In this document: positions 1 through 9,613 of the stretch, one piece after another
Numbering within the stretch: the stretch's first letter is position 1
Layout of the letters: every line of letters begins with the position of its first letter
Assembly (NCBI GenBank): GCA_902790215.1
Contig: CADAQX010000026.1
Coordinates: 1-51,899 of the forward strand
Origin: an uncultured Bacteroidota bacterium
GTDB lineage: Bacteria > Bacteroidota > Bacteroidia > Bacteroidales > P3
Length of the DNA: 51,899 nucleotides
Direction of reading: 5' to 3'
Notes under the pieces: model-generated
Databases searched by the model: none
The model's input: the letters and a program-made list of their open reading frames with translations, nothing else
What the model was told of the DNA's origin: nothing
Position numbers and translations under genes: made by a program

Positions 1-3000
1 GGACATAGATGTCGTAGGCCGTCTCGCCTGTGAGGCCGGTGAGGGTGTAGGGATGGTGGTCGGTGTAGCTTGTGATGCCGTAGCCTTGTGTGAAGCCTAT
101 GGGGCCGAACTGCACTTCCCATTGCGTCACCTCGGGGTCGCACTGCCAGTCGAGCACCACACTGTTGCCCTGCAGGTCGCTGTAGGTGAGGTCGGTGACT
201 TCGGGGCACACGGGGGTGGTGAAGGTGATGGTGTCGCTCCAGTCGCCCGGATGGTTGTCCGGGGAGCAGTGGGCTCGGACTGCGGCGTGGAAAGTCAGCC
301 CTGCCGGAAGTCCGCTGATTGAGGCGCGGGCAATGATAGAGGTGACAGTGGTGTCGAAGGCTGTATTGAAAATGTGCAGGGTGTAGGTGGTGTTGTTTTC
401 GTCGGGCGTCCAGCGGAACGAGGCTTTCTTGTGTGTGAGTTCAGTGATGTGCATGTTTTCGGGGAAGGCGCAGTCGTGGGGCGATGTGCGGAAGGTGCCG
501 TATACCCAGTTGGGGCGGGTGTTGCCGGGGCAGTCAACGCTTACGCAGTAGAGGTATTCGTTGTCGGGGTAGATGTTGTCGATGTTGAGCAGGGTGTCGG
601 TGGTGGCGGCGCTGTCCCATATTGTGCGGGTGTTGAGGAGGTATTTTACTTTGTAGGTTGCAGGGCTGTGGCCACCGTCCACGCTGTGCCATCGGAGTGT
701 GACGCGGCTGTAGCGCAGGTTGGGACGCATGAGCCTGACTTTGGGGCAGGGGTTGGCAGGGCAGAAGTCGAAGACGGCCTGGCTGAGGCAGTTGGTGAGG
801 GCGACATCGCTGCTGTCGGCAGCAAGGGTCTCGGCAGTGGTGGGGTCTATGCTGCTCTCTCGGTGGACTATGATGCCCAATGGTCTGTCGTGGATGCAGA
901 CGTGGTAGTATTTGGCTTTGTAGGAGTTGTTGTTATTGAGTATGGCCAGCACGAGGTTGCTCTCGCCGTCGTATTCGAAGGGGGAGTTGAGGATGATTCG
1001 GTGCCAACCGGATGTGGCGGGCATGGGGCCGGCATAGACCAGCTGCAGGGTGGAGGGGTCGATGAAGTCGTCGGTGGTGTAGAATTCGCTGCGGGAGGTA
1101 TGTCCGAGGTATATGCGCGATTCGTTGCGGGAGGAGGTGGAGTTTACGGGTCCGAAGTTCATGCTGAGGGCTTGTATGGTGCCGTGTCCCGAGAAATAGG
1201 AGGCATCGAATATCTGCTGTGAGTAGGAGCAGCGGTCGTGCCAGGCGACGGGCAGAATGGTGGAGGTGTCGGTGCTGCCCATGGCACACGTCATGGCGGT
1301 GTCGCTGCGGAGGCTGTGGCATATCGGGGTTGTGAACTGCAGGGGGGTGGACGGGGAGGAGAACGTGCTGTCGCTGCATATTTGCCTTACGGTTACGGTG
1401 TACTGCGTGGTGGGGACGAGGCCGGTGATCAGGATTTGGTTGGTGACGGCGGTGATGGCGAGTGTGTCGCGGGTGTTGACGGCAAGGCAGGTCACTTTGT
1501 ATCGGGCGGCAGGGTCGCCGTGCCAGGAGAGTAGGGCGGAGGTGTCGCTGAGACTGTCGGCTGCGAGATTGAGCGGTTTGGGGCATGCGGGGTGGACGAC
1601 CTGCACGTTGTCGATGCATAGCGGGGTGCCGGGGGTGTTGTCGTAGGCACCGCCTGTAAGGAAGAAGACCAGGCGGTGGATACCGTGGATGGTGTCGAAG
1701 AAGATGGTGTCGGTCGTCCAACTGTCGCGAGTGTGCGGGGGAGTGGCTATGACGTGCAGGTTCCCGACGGGACCCCACGGCGAGGTGTTGCGGGAGTCGG
1801 TGTGGTGCAGGGGCAGGGTGGGGTCGGCGAGGCACACGTAGAGCTGGAGGCTGTTGAAGGTGTGTTCGGTTTTGTAGCGGTAGGTGATGACGGTGCTGCT
1901 GTCGTAGCCTGTGGCCGGTGCGGTGCCGAAGTCGATGTCACGGTAGAGCACGGTGTTCACCGGCACGTTGCCCGTGTGGTTGAGCGCACCCGTCACAAAG
2001 TCGAAACGGTAGCCGTGACGGGAGAGTTCGGCAGGCATTGCGTTGTAGGTCCAGCAGTAGGCCATGTTGCTGCCTGTCTGCCACAGCAGAGCCTCGGCGG
2101 TGTCCTCGAAGTCACAACGGTAAGGAATACGGGCAGGGTTCTGCATGGTGGATACGGACAGTGGGTTGATTGTCCATTCCGAGGTGTCGAAGAGTGAGAC
2201 GGCTCCGGCCGAGGGGCAGATGCTGCGCAGGTATATGTCGTAGTTGGTGCCGGGCTGCAGGCCGGTAAGGTGGCAGATGCCTGTGGTGGAGTTGATGACG
2301 GTGTCGCCGGTGCCGGGGGTGAATCCTTGCGGACCGTAGGTCAGCTGCCACAGGGCGGTTGTGGAGGCGGGATACCAGGATACTGTCGCCGCGGTGGAGT
2401 CGACATGGGTTGCGGCGACGCTGTCGGGATACAGGCAGGAGGGGATATAGTCGATTACTACATCTTCGAAATAGGCATAGTCCGACAGCCGTTCGACTTT
2501 GATGGTAATGTATTCGCCGGTGTCGGTGTAGGTGTCGAAGTATGTCTCGTAGCGTGTGGGTATGTGTGTCAGGTGAATGGTGTCGAGAGGGGTGAAGGCA
2601 TGGCTGTAGTCGGTGGAATTTTCCACGCCAGTTATTATGGCGGCCGCGGTGCTTTGAGACAGCCATGCCGTGAACTGCAGCCTTGTGTTACGAATGGGAA
2701 TCCGGCCTCTGGGCATGTGGGGCAGGATGATGTACATGCCGCCGTTGTGTACCCGCAGGCAGTTGGATGCCGGTCTGTTTGGCAATATGGTGTACTCGTC
2801 GATGTAGTCATAGCGGTAGTTCCAGCATGGAGGCCGCGAGATGTGCTCCTGATTGGAGGGATCCAGTTGGTCGAAGTTCTCTATGTAGGGCAGGGTGTCT
2901 ATGTCGCCACAGAGGGTGGTGAAGGTGACGGGCAGGGACCATTCGGAGGTGTCGCCTGTGCAGACGGTGCGCATGTAGAGGTCGTAGCGTGTGGAGTGAT

Positions 3001-4048
3001 GCAGCCCGGTGAGCCTGACGCTGTCGGCGAAGATTCTCAGTGTTGTGCCTTGGCCGTGGGCAAAGCCGTGCAGACCGTATACCACTTCGTAGTCTTGGGT
3101 GCCTGTGTGGTCGCTCCAGTGCAGGGTGACGGTGCTGAGGGCGTTGCGGGTGGCTGTGATGCCAAAGGGCTCTTGACAGGCGGGGATAGGGGCTACTTGG
3201 ATGTTGTCGATTTTGGTGTTGCCTGTGCCCTTCCAGAATGCGATGCGGCCGTCGGGACCTGTGTAGTTTTGGAAGGAGACAAGGAAGTGTGTCCAGTATT
3301 GCGAGGGTTGTGGGGAAATCGTGTCGATGGGGATATAGACGGTGTCGCCACTGCCTGAGGGCATCACGCCCACCACAAGGGTGCCTTCTCGTATGAGACC
3401 GGAAATGCGAGTGGTGGTGACGGGTTGGTCGAAGAGGGGCAGTGCATAGCGTATGTCGGAGCCGGTCAAAAGGTATCGGGTCAGGCCGTCGTGGTGTGTA
3501 GTGGTTACGTTTGGGCGGGTGATGTGCCAGCAGGTTTGGTTGAACAGTTCAAAGTCTTCGTAGTACGGAAGCGTCGGGGTGGTGCAGTGTGTGGAGACGA
3601 CGGTGTCGTCGTATAGGATGGGGTAGCAGGTGGGTCGGACTATGAAGCGGTATGTGTTGCCGGGCTCAAGGTTGGTGAGGGTGCAGACAGTGTCGGTGTA
3701 GTTGCTGTCCACCACTATCATGTCACCCGAGGTGTTGGACGCTCGGCTGTAGACGGCATAGGACACTATCCAGCGTGAGGTTGAGTGGTATGGCCATGAG
3801 GGTGTATGTCGGGTCCAGGTCAGTGTGATGCTTGTGGTGTCGCATGTGGCCGAGATGATAGTTGGTGGGGCGCAGGTGTCCCACCAGTCGTCTTGAAGAA
3901 ATGGTTGATAGTTGATAGTTGAAAGATGAGAATTGGCTGACGCACCCGGATGATTTTCAATTTTCAACTTTCCACTTTCAATTTCCTTTGCTTCGTGGGC
4001 TGATGCGGCACCTGATATCACGAGCAGGAGTAGTATCAACTTTCTCAT
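1..4048 (-). CDS. Large secreted FN3/cleaved-adhesin surface protein, C-terminus beyond window edge
   Basis: The frame is open from an ATG at 4048 to the left edge, about 1,349 codons, so the stop is missing only because the window ends. The N-terminus MRKLILLLLVISGAASA is a typical signal peptide. Next comes a stretch encoded by a short-tandem-repeat element (residues ~19-50, see 3903-3992). The rest alternates jelly-roll segments of the cleaved-adhesin/MAM type (patterns such as LPYYEDFELFNQTCW and LPYIENFDQLDPS) with fibronectin type III modules ending in phrases like YDIYVRS. It is a paralogue of the next gene, which ends about 130 residues further on in a type A T9SS sorting domain, so I infer the same end and export here. 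Probable role: adhesin or surface matrix protein; substrate unknown. The gap to the upstream paralogue is only ~20 bp, so the two may be co-transcribed. Confidence 0.85.
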   Translation of the reverse strand, partial: MRKLILLLLVISGAASAHEAKEIESGKLKIENHPGASANSHLSTINYQPFLQDDWWDTCAPPTIISATCDTTSITLTWTRHTPSWPYHSTSRWIVSYAVYSRASNTSGDMIVVDSNYTDTVCTLTNLEPGNTYRFIVRPTCYPILYDDTVVSTHCTTPTLPYYEDFELFNQTCWHITRPNVTTTHHDGLTRYLLTGSDIRYALPLFDQPVTTTRISGLIREGTLVVGVMPSGSGDTVYIPIDTISPQPSQYWTHFLVSFQNYTGPDGRIAFWKGTGNTKIDNIQVAPIPACQEPFGITATRNALSTVTLHWSDHTGTQDYEVVYGLHGFAHGQGTTLRIFADSVRLTGLHHSTRYDLYMRTVCTGDTSEWSLPVTFTTLCGDIDTLPYIENFDQLDPSNQEHISRPPCWNYRYDYIDEYTILPNRPASNCLRVHNGGMYIILPHMPRGRIPIRNTRLQFTAWLSQSTAAAIITGVENSTDYSHAFTPLDTIHLTHIPTRYETYFDTYTDTGEYITIKVERLSDYAYFEDVVIDYIPSCLYPDSVAATHVDSTAATVSWYPASTTALWQLTYGPQGFTPGTGDTVINSTTGICHLTGLQPGTNYDIYLRSICPSAGAVSLFDTSEWTINPLSVSTMQNPARIPYRCDFEDTAEALLWQTGSNMAYCWTYNAMPAELSRHGYRFDFVTGALNHTGNVPVNTVLYRDIDFGTAPATGYDSSTVITYRYKTEHTFNSLQLYVCLADPTLPLHHTDSRNTSPWGPVGNLHVIATPPHTRDSWTTDTIFFDTIHGIHRLVFFLTGGAYDNTPGTPLCIDNVQVVHPACPKPLNLAADSLSDTSALLSWHGDPAARYKVTCLAVNTRDTLAITAVTNQILITGLVPTTQYTVTVRQICSDSTFSSPSTPLQFTTPICHSLRSDTAMTCAMGSTDTSTILPVAWHDRCSYSQQIFDASYFSGHGTIQALSMNFGPVNSTSSRNESRIYLGHTSRSEFYTTDDFIDPSTLQLVYAGPMPATSGWHRIILNSPFEYDGESNLVLAILNNNNSYKAKYYHVCIHDRPLGIIVHRESSIDPTTAETLAADSSDVALTNCLSQAVFDFCPANPCPKVRLMRPNLRYSRVTLRWHSVDGGHSPATYKVKYLLNTRTIWDSAATTDTLLNIDNIYPDNEYLYCVSVDCPGNTRPNWVYGTFRTSPHDCAFPENMHITELTHKKASFRWTPDENNTTYTLHIFNTAFDTTVTSIIARASISGLPAGLTFHAAVRAHCSPDNHPGDWSDTITFTTPVCPEVTDLTYSDLQGNSVVLDWQCDPEVTQWEVQFGPIGFTQGYGITSYTDHHPYTLTGLTGETAYDIYV
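3903..3992. repeat. Heptad-arm repeat with CACCCGGAT core, read as coding sequence
   Basis: The left arm (3903-3935) is made of ~7-bp units of the gttgata/gttgaaa type. A core containing cgcacccggatg lies at 3936-3952. The right arm (3953-3990) has the opposed units ttttcaa/ctttcaa. The same arms and core recur in intergenic DNA at 46596-46698 and 50657-50729. Here the element lies in frame just after the signal peptide of the surface protein and adds about 30 residues without a stop. Confidence 0.75.
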
Positions 4049-4069
4049 GGCATTCTTTGTATTTTTGTG

Positions 4070-7000
4070 TTATCGTTGTATGACGAGTTTGCGGGTGGCG
4101 GTGTCTTGCGGGGTGACGAGGGTGACGTAGTAGACGCCCGCGGGAAGTGGGGGAATTGAGAATTGAGAATTGAGAATTGAGAGTTGGGTGTTGAGGAGTT
4201 CGCGTCCGGTGGCGTCGCGGAGTACTATTGAGAGTTGAGAGTTAAGAGTTAAGAGTTGAGAGTTGACTGTAATCGATACGCTGCCCGTGGCGGGGTTGGG
4301 GGAGAGGGTGAAGAGCGGCGATGCGCTGCCGGGGTCGGCTATGGCGCTGTAGGGGGTGGTGACGGTGACGGGGTTGGACCAGTGTTCGCTGAACCAGTCG
4401 TCGTCGCACACGGAGCGGACATAGATGTCGTAGGCCGTCTCGCCTGTGAGGCCTGTGAGGGTGTAGGGATGGTGGTCGGTGTAGCTTGTGATGCCGTAGC
4501 CTTGTGTGAAGCCTATGGGGCCGAACTGCACTTCCCATTGCGTTACATCAGGGTCGCACTGCCAGTCGAGCACCACGCTGTTGCCCTGCAGGTCGCTGTA
4601 GGTGAGGTCGGTGACTTCGGGGCACACGGGGGTGGTGAAGGTGATGGTGTCGCTCCAGTTGCCCGGATGGTTGTCCGGGGAGCACTTGGCCTGGACCGCG
4701 GCGTGGAAAGTCAGCCCTGCGGGAAGTCCGCTGATTGAGGCGCGGGCAATGATAGAGGTGACAGTGGTGTCGAAGGCTGTATTGAAAATGTGCAGGGTGT
4801 AGGAGGTGTTGTTCTCGTCGGGAGTCCAGCGGAAAGAGGCTTTCTTGTGGGTGAGGCCGGTGATGTGCATGTCTTCGGGGAAGGCGCAGTCGTGGGGTGA
4901 GGTGCGGAAGGTGCCGTAGCTCCACACAGGGGTGCCTTCGTCTGTGCAGACTTTCCTCACCCGGTAGAGGTATTCATGGTTGGTGAATACATTGTCGATT
5001 GTGAGGAGTGTGTCGGTGGTGAATACGGTGTCCCACTGGTTGCGTGATAGCAGGCGGTAGTTGACCTCGTAGAGCGAGGCAGTGTCGCCTTGCCAGCGCA
5101 GGTTTACGCGGCTGTAGCGCAGGTTGGGACGTTTGAGACGCACTTGCGGGCAGGAACCGGGCGGGCAGAAGTCGAACACCGCCTGGTTGGTGCAGTGGAC
5201 AAGGGTCTTGTCGCCGGTGTAGCTGTCGAGGGTCTCAACGGTGTAGGGGTCAACGGCGTTGTGGCCATGGACGACTATGCCGGTCGCCTCGCTGGCGGGG
5301 CATATCATGTAGTGTTGGGGCTTGATGGGGTTGCCGTTGTTGAGGACGGCAAGCACGAGGTTGCTCATGCCGTCGTATTCAAAGGGCGACTGCAGTACAA
5401 TTCTGTTCCATCCTGGGCGCACGGGCATGGGTCCGATGTAGACCAGTTGCAGGGAGGAGGGGTCGATAAAGTCGGACGGGGTGTTGAACCGGCTGTGCCA
5501 GGTGTGACCAAGATATATGCGCGACTCGTTCCGTGAGGAGTAGAATTCAGATGGAGGCCCCAGGTTGAGGTTGATGGCCTGGATGGTGCCGGGACCCGAC
5601 AACCGGGAGGATTCGTAGATTTGCTGCGAATAGGAGTAGTCGTCATAGGATACAACAGGAAGCAGGCGGGAGATGCTGTCGTATGTCCCAGGGACGATGC
5701 AGTTTGCCAGGGTGTCGCTCCGGAGGTCGGCGCACAGAAGGGTGTTGAATGTGTAGCTTTCGGAGGGAGAGGAAAGGCTGCTGTCGCCGCACACGAGCTG
5801 CACACTTGCAGTGTAGGTGGATGCCGGGGTGAGGCCGGTGAGCAGGATATGGTTGGAATAGGCAGTGTCGGTAAATGTGTAGGAGGGAGTCTCGTAGGTG
5901 GTCTCGCTCGTGCAGGTGACTATATAGGTGGCCGCGCTGTCGCCATACCAGGAGAGCGTGGCCTCGGTGTCGCCGATGCTGTCGGCCGAAACGTTGAAAG
6001 GACGTGGGCAGGGCGTGTGGAAAAAGTTCACCTCGTCGATGCTGACGAGTGTGCCGGTATAGTCGTCCCAGGACAAGCCGGTCTGGTAAATGGCTATGCG
6101 ACGGATTCCGTGGAGGGTGTCGAGTTCCACGGTGTCGGTCTGCCAGCCTGTCCGCATGGGTATCTCGGCTATGATGTCGAGATCCGATATCATCCCCCAG
6201 GGGGAGACTTCATGTCTGCTGGAGTGAACGACCGGCTGGGCAGGATTGACCATGCACACCACCAGTCTGGCCGAGGTGAGGAGAGTGGCGGGGATGTTGA
6301 GTATGCGGTAGGAGAAAGCGACACTGCTGTCCAGTGTGCCGGCCGGGGAGGCTGTGCCGAAATCAATGTCGCGATACATGACCATGTTGACGGGGACAGT
6401 GCTGCTATGGCGGTTGAGCTCTCCTTCCACGGTGTTGAACAGGTAGCCGTGGTGGCTTGTGTCGGCAGGAATGGCGCCGTATCGCCAATGGTATGCCATG
6501 TTGCTGCCTTCCTGCCACCGCCGTGCCTCCGTGCTGTCCTCAAAGTCGCAGTAGTATGGCACATGGGCGGGGCTCTGAGTGGTGGCAAACGTCAGCGGCG
6601 AATAGGTCCATCCCGAAGTGTCGCCTGTCATCGACACACTGTCGACGGAGCAGATGCTGCGAATATAGACATCGTATTCAGTTGCAGGCATCAGTCCGCT
6701 CAACAGCAGCGAGTCAACCGGGACCGTGGCAAAGAAACCGCCCGTGTCGGGGTCGAAGCCCTGACGGCCGTAGGCTATCTGCCATTGGTCGGCAATGCCA
6801 TTCGGATGCCATGAGATCAATGCGTGGGTCGAATCAACCTGCGTCGCGGCAAGGTGGTCTGGACGGGGGCAGGATGGCAAATAGTCAACCACAATGTCGT
6901 CCAAATAGATGTTTTCACCTTGGGTCTTGAATACGATAAATTCACCTGTACCGGAATAGTGGTCGAAAAAGACTTCGTAGTAGGTGGGAATTTCCGTAGG

Positions 7001-9274
7001 GTACACTGTGTCGATAGGGGTGAAGGAGTTATGGCTCATAGTGTCCGTGTCCACCCCGACTATCAGATAGGGAGACATTCCACCAGTTTTCCACGCCTTG
7101 AAACAGATCTCCGTCCCCTCCAACGCCACACGCTCCCGACGGATTCTCGGCAGATGCATGGTGGCAATAGCCTCCGAGTGGTTGCCCAGACAATTTGATA
7201 ATCCACCCGATTCTGTTGTATACCGTTCAATATAGATGCAAAAGAAATAGGGTGTACTGCAGCGGGATGAGAATGCCCAGCACGGGGGCAGCGACACATA
7301 ATTGCGACCCGATGGCTCCCATTGGTCGAAGTTTTCGACATAGGGCAGTTGGTTGATGTCGCCGCAGGGGGTGGTGAACGACACAGGGAACGACCAGACG
7401 GAGGTGTCGCCCGGGCAGTGGGAGCGGATGTAGACGTCGTAGTTGCACGAATGCTGCAGCCCTGTCAGCACAACACTGTCGGTAAAAACACCCAGCGTTG
7501 TGCCTTCGCCGTGGGCAAAGCCGTGCGGGCCGTACTCAACCTCGTAGTTGCCGGCGTTGCCCCCGTCCCTCCAGTGCACCGTGGCCGTACTGAATGATGC
7601 GATGGAAACCGTCACACTGTCGGGCTCGGGGCATTGCGACTCCCGCTCCACCAGTATATCGTCTATGAACATATACGAAAAAGACATGGGTGCCCACAGC
7701 GCAATGCGGCCATCGGGACCCGTGTAGTCTCTAAAGTGCACAGTGAAATGTTCCCACCTGTTGTTGTATGACGTGCGGATTGTGTCGTGGGGGATAAAAG
7801 TGGGCGCTGCGCTGTCGTATGCCATCACACCGGCCACGACAAAACCCTGCGTGTGACTGTTTGGATTCGGGTGGCGAGTGGCCATTTTCCCCGACAGACG
7901 GACATTGTGTGCCTCCACCTCCAACTCGGGGAGGACATGGAATATGTCGTCCCCCATATTGACACATAAGCCCTGTACACTGGGCTCGTAGTCCATGTCA
8001 AGGTTAACCCGACCTAAAGGGAAAAAGTTCCAGCACGTGGGATTGAAATTCTCAAAGTCCTCATAAAAAGGGAGCTGGCGAGCCAGGCAGGCTGTTGCCA
8101 CAGTGCAACGGGCCGCCATACGGCTGTCGCAGACCGGACGAAGCGTCACAGCGTAAGTCGTGCCGGGCAGTAGGCCGCTGATAGTGTAGCAAGAGTCGGT
8201 GCAGGCATCCGCTGCCACCGAGACTGGGCCGGAAGATAAATTTGCTGTTCGGTAGGAAATCTCCCAGGCTGTGGCAACGGCGGTGTTGGGAATCCACTCC
8301 AGGGCAATGCTGCCCGAGTCGCCTTCGGCATAGACAATTGTCGGGGCTGAGCACGAGTCTGTCCCCAACAGAGTGCGCAGAGTCACCGCCGCCCACTGCT
8401 GCGGAGCCCCACCGGTCACGCACTCTGCGGCCGAAACCACAATGCTGTAGGTTGTGTTGGGAAGCAGATGGCGCACCACTGCGTGCCGTTCGTGGGTGAC
8501 AAAGGATTGCAGGGCGGCCGAGTCCGGCGGCAATGCCGCGCCGTTGAAAGCGGGGTAAACCCTTACCACATACGACAGACTGTCACTTACAGTGCCGGGG
8601 TGGAAATCCCAGGTTACGCCCGCACCGCGCCGGGCAGTGGCCGCGCAGTTCAGGTTGCATACGCTCCCGCACACGGGTGTGCGCTCAACGGTAACCTTGT
8701 CGACAAAAAGAGAATAATTTGTGTATATTTTAAACAACAGTGCCGTATGCGCGCCCGACGGGGGCAGTCCCGCCAGCGGAAACAGCAGCTCATAGGGCTG
8801 AGTGGCATTCGTCAGAGGATACCGGCACAGCGTCGTAAACGTCGAAGTGTCGGACGGATTGGTCATAAACCCTGCGCGGACCTCTATCGGTAAATTCATC
8901 AGAATACGAGAAGTGGGGATAATGCGCACCCGCAGCTGCAGCGCACCCCCGGAACACAGCGCGCTGTCCACCCGTGGCAGCACAACGCAGGCATATGATG
9001 TGTTCGTAATCTTGATGCCTTTGCACTCCTCTGTATTCTCCTCCACAGCCACGCCGGGAGTGGAGATATAAATGCAGCTGGTAGGATTGGCCGTCGAGCC
9101 CATGCGGTGCCAGCAAGGCACAAACACCGAGTCCGCCCCCTGCGACACAATCGTGTACTCCTCGAAGTCCTGCACATAAGGCAGCGATGTGATGACGCAG
9201 CTGTCGGCCGGGGACTGGGCACGGACAATGTTCGGAAGTATGAATATAAGAAGCAGAAGTATAGTGTGTTTCAT
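4070..9274 (-). CDS. Giant secreted FN3/cleaved-adhesin protein with T9SS type A sorting domain
   Basis: This is a 1,734-residue protein. Its signal peptide MKHTILLLLIFILPNIVRAQ is followed by repeated jelly-roll segments of the cleaved-adhesin/MAM type (patterns LPYYEDFENFNPTCW, LPYVENFDQWEPS, VPYYCDFEDS) alternating with fibronectin type III modules (phrases YDVYIRSHC, YDIYVRSIC, YDIYVRSVC). The last ~95 residues form a type A T9SS C-terminal domain: LSPNPATGSVSI, then RDATGREL, then LPAGVYYVTL and a basic end RKLVIQR. It should cross the outer membrane through T9SS and be anchored on or released from the surface. Its 3' part is nearly identical in DNA to the start of the window. The sorting domain carries in-frame heptad repeats. 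Role: adhesion or scaffolding; ligand unknown. Confidence 0.9.
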   Translation of the reverse strand: MKHTILLLLIFILPNIVRAQSPADSCVITSLPYVQDFEEYTIVSQGADSVFVPCWHRMGSTANPTSCIYISTPGVAVEENTEECKGIKITNTSYACVVLPRVDSALCSGGALQLRVRIIPTSRILMNLPIEVRAGFMTNPSDTSTFTTLCRYPLTNATQPYELLFPLAGLPPSGAHTALLFKIYTNYSLFVDKVTVERTPVCGSVCNLNCAATARRGAGVTWDFHPGTVSDSLSYVVRVYPAFNGAALPPDSAALQSFVTHERHAVVRHLLPNTTYSIVVSAAECVTGGAPQQWAAVTLRTLLGTDSCSAPTIVYAEGDSGSIALEWIPNTAVATAWEISYRTANLSSGPVSVAADACTDSCYTISGLLPGTTYAVTLRPVCDSRMAARCTVATACLARQLPFYEDFENFNPTCWNFFPLGRVNLDMDYEPSVQGLCVNMGDDIFHVLPELEVEAHNVRLSGKMATRHPNPNSHTQGFVVAGVMAYDSAAPTFIPHDTIRTSYNNRWEHFTVHFRDYTGPDGRIALWAPMSFSYMFIDDILVERESQCPEPDSVTVSIASFSTATVHWRDGGNAGNYEVEYGPHGFAHGEGTTLGVFTDSVVLTGLQHSCNYDVYIRSHCPGDTSVWSFPVSFTTPCGDINQLPYVENFDQWEPSGRNYVSLPPCWAFSSRCSTPYFFCIYIERYTTESGGLSNCLGNHSEAIATMHLPRIRRERVALEGTEICFKAWKTGGMSPYLIVGVDTDTMSHNSFTPIDTVYPTEIPTYYEVFFDHYSGTGEFIVFKTQGENIYLDDIVVDYLPSCPRPDHLAATQVDSTHALISWHPNGIADQWQIAYGRQGFDPDTGGFFATVPVDSLLLSGLMPATEYDVYIRSICSVDSVSMTGDTSGWTYSPLTFATTQSPAHVPYYCDFEDSTEARRWQEGSNMAYHWRYGAIPADTSHHGYLFNTVEGELNRHSSTVPVNMVMYRDIDFGTASPAGTLDSSVAFSYRILNIPATLLTSARLVVCMVNPAQPVVHSSRHEVSPWGMISDLDIIAEIPMRTGWQTDTVELDTLHGIRRIAIYQTGLSWDDYTGTLVSIDEVNFFHTPCPRPFNVSADSIGDTEATLSWYGDSAATYIVTCTSETTYETPSYTFTDTAYSNHILLTGLTPASTYTASVQLVCGDSSLSSPSESYTFNTLLCADLRSDTLANCIVPGTYDSISRLLPVVSYDDYSYSQQIYESSRLSGPGTIQAINLNLGPPSEFYSSRNESRIYLGHTWHSRFNTPSDFIDPSSLQLVYIGPMPVRPGWNRIVLQSPFEYDGMSNLVLAVLNNGNPIKPQHYMICPASEATGIVVHGHNAVDPYTVETLDSYTGDKTLVHCTNQAVFDFCPPGSCPQVRLKRPNLRYSRVNLRWQGDTASLYEVNYRLLSRNQWDTVFTTDTLLTIDNVFTNHEYLYRVRKVCTDEGTPVWSYGTFRTSPHDCAFPEDMHITGLTHKKASFRWTPDENNTSYTLHIFNTAFDTTVTSIIARASISGLPAGLTFHAAVQAKCSPDNHPGNWSDTITFTTPVCPEVTDLTYSDLQGNSVVLDWQCDPDVTQWEVQFGPIGFTQGYGITSYTDHHPYTLTGLTGETAYDIYVRSVCDDDWFSEHWSNPVTVTTPYSAIADPGSASPLFTLSPNPATGSVSITVNSQLLTLNSQLSIVLRDATGRELLNTQLSILNSQFSIPPLPAGVYYVTLVTPQDTATRKLVIQR
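4152..4268. repeat. Heptad short tandem repeats inside the T9SS sorting domain
   Basis: Two runs of ~7-bp units (gagaatt, gagagtt, aagagtt) lie at 4152-4196 and 4227-4268, on either side of the codons for the conserved RDATGREL segment. Translated on the minus strand they give repeated NSQLS/LNSQFS motifs. No CACCCGGAT core is present, and both runs have the same orientation. The unit matches the arms of the elements at 3903, 46596 and 50657. Confidence 0.75.
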
Positions 9275-9300
9275 GTCTTAAGTGTGTTTATTTCTGTTTA

Positions 9301-9308
9301 CAAATATA
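9301..9308 (-). promoter_or_regulatory. Putative -7 box of the giant surface-protein gene
   Basis: Read on the minus strand this is TATATTTG, fitting the Bacteroidota -7 consensus TAnnTTTG, 27 bp ahead of the ATG at 9274. No clear -33 TTTG is seen about 19 bp upstream. Confidence 0.45.
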
Positions 9309-9322
9309 CATTTTTTTTGCGA

Positions 9323-9508
9323 ATGTTTTTTTTCTTCACTATATATTAGACGTAAAAAAGGCTAAAAAGTGACATACGACCCTATATTTTAACATTTTTT
9401 AACCATCTACAAATATTCAATTTTTGTGCGAAAATTTTTTTTCACTATATATTAGTCGTAAAAAAGGCTAAAAAGTAACACTCGACCCCAAACTTTAACA
9501 TTTTTTAA
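9323..9508. repeat. Two-copy direct repeat (~76 bp, period 106) upstream of the surface gene
   Basis: Copy 1 is about 9323-9403 and copy 2 about 9433-9508. Both contain cactatatattag, then cgtaaaaaaggctaaaaagt, then a variable stretch, then tttaacattttttaac. Differences are concentrated between the blocks. The position ahead of a secreted-protein gene suggests a duplicated regulatory segment; no factor is recognised. Confidence 0.75.
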
Positions 9509-9545
9509 CTATAAATGTAAGTCAGGACACACTTTCAACGTAGTA

Positions 9546-9613
9546 ACGTCGTCATTTATTCGATTTGTATTCGATTCATATTCGATCGTTTTCCCTTTTA
9601 AAAGGGAAAAAAT
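9546..9613 (-). repeat. Inverted remnant of the 245-bp dispersed repeat
   Basis: Read on the minus strand it contains tcatttttt, ccctttt, gggaaaacgatcgaat and cgaataaatgacgacg in the same order as the 3' ends of the copies at 22956-23196 and 46703-46953. A short insertion with an extra cgaat lies inside. Only the last ~70 bp of the repeat survive. Confidence 0.6.

Noticed and set aside
5621-6814. Plus-strand open frame of 397 codons opposite the giant surface gene
   Set aside because: A product of codon bias on the other strand; no start context and no recognisable protein features.
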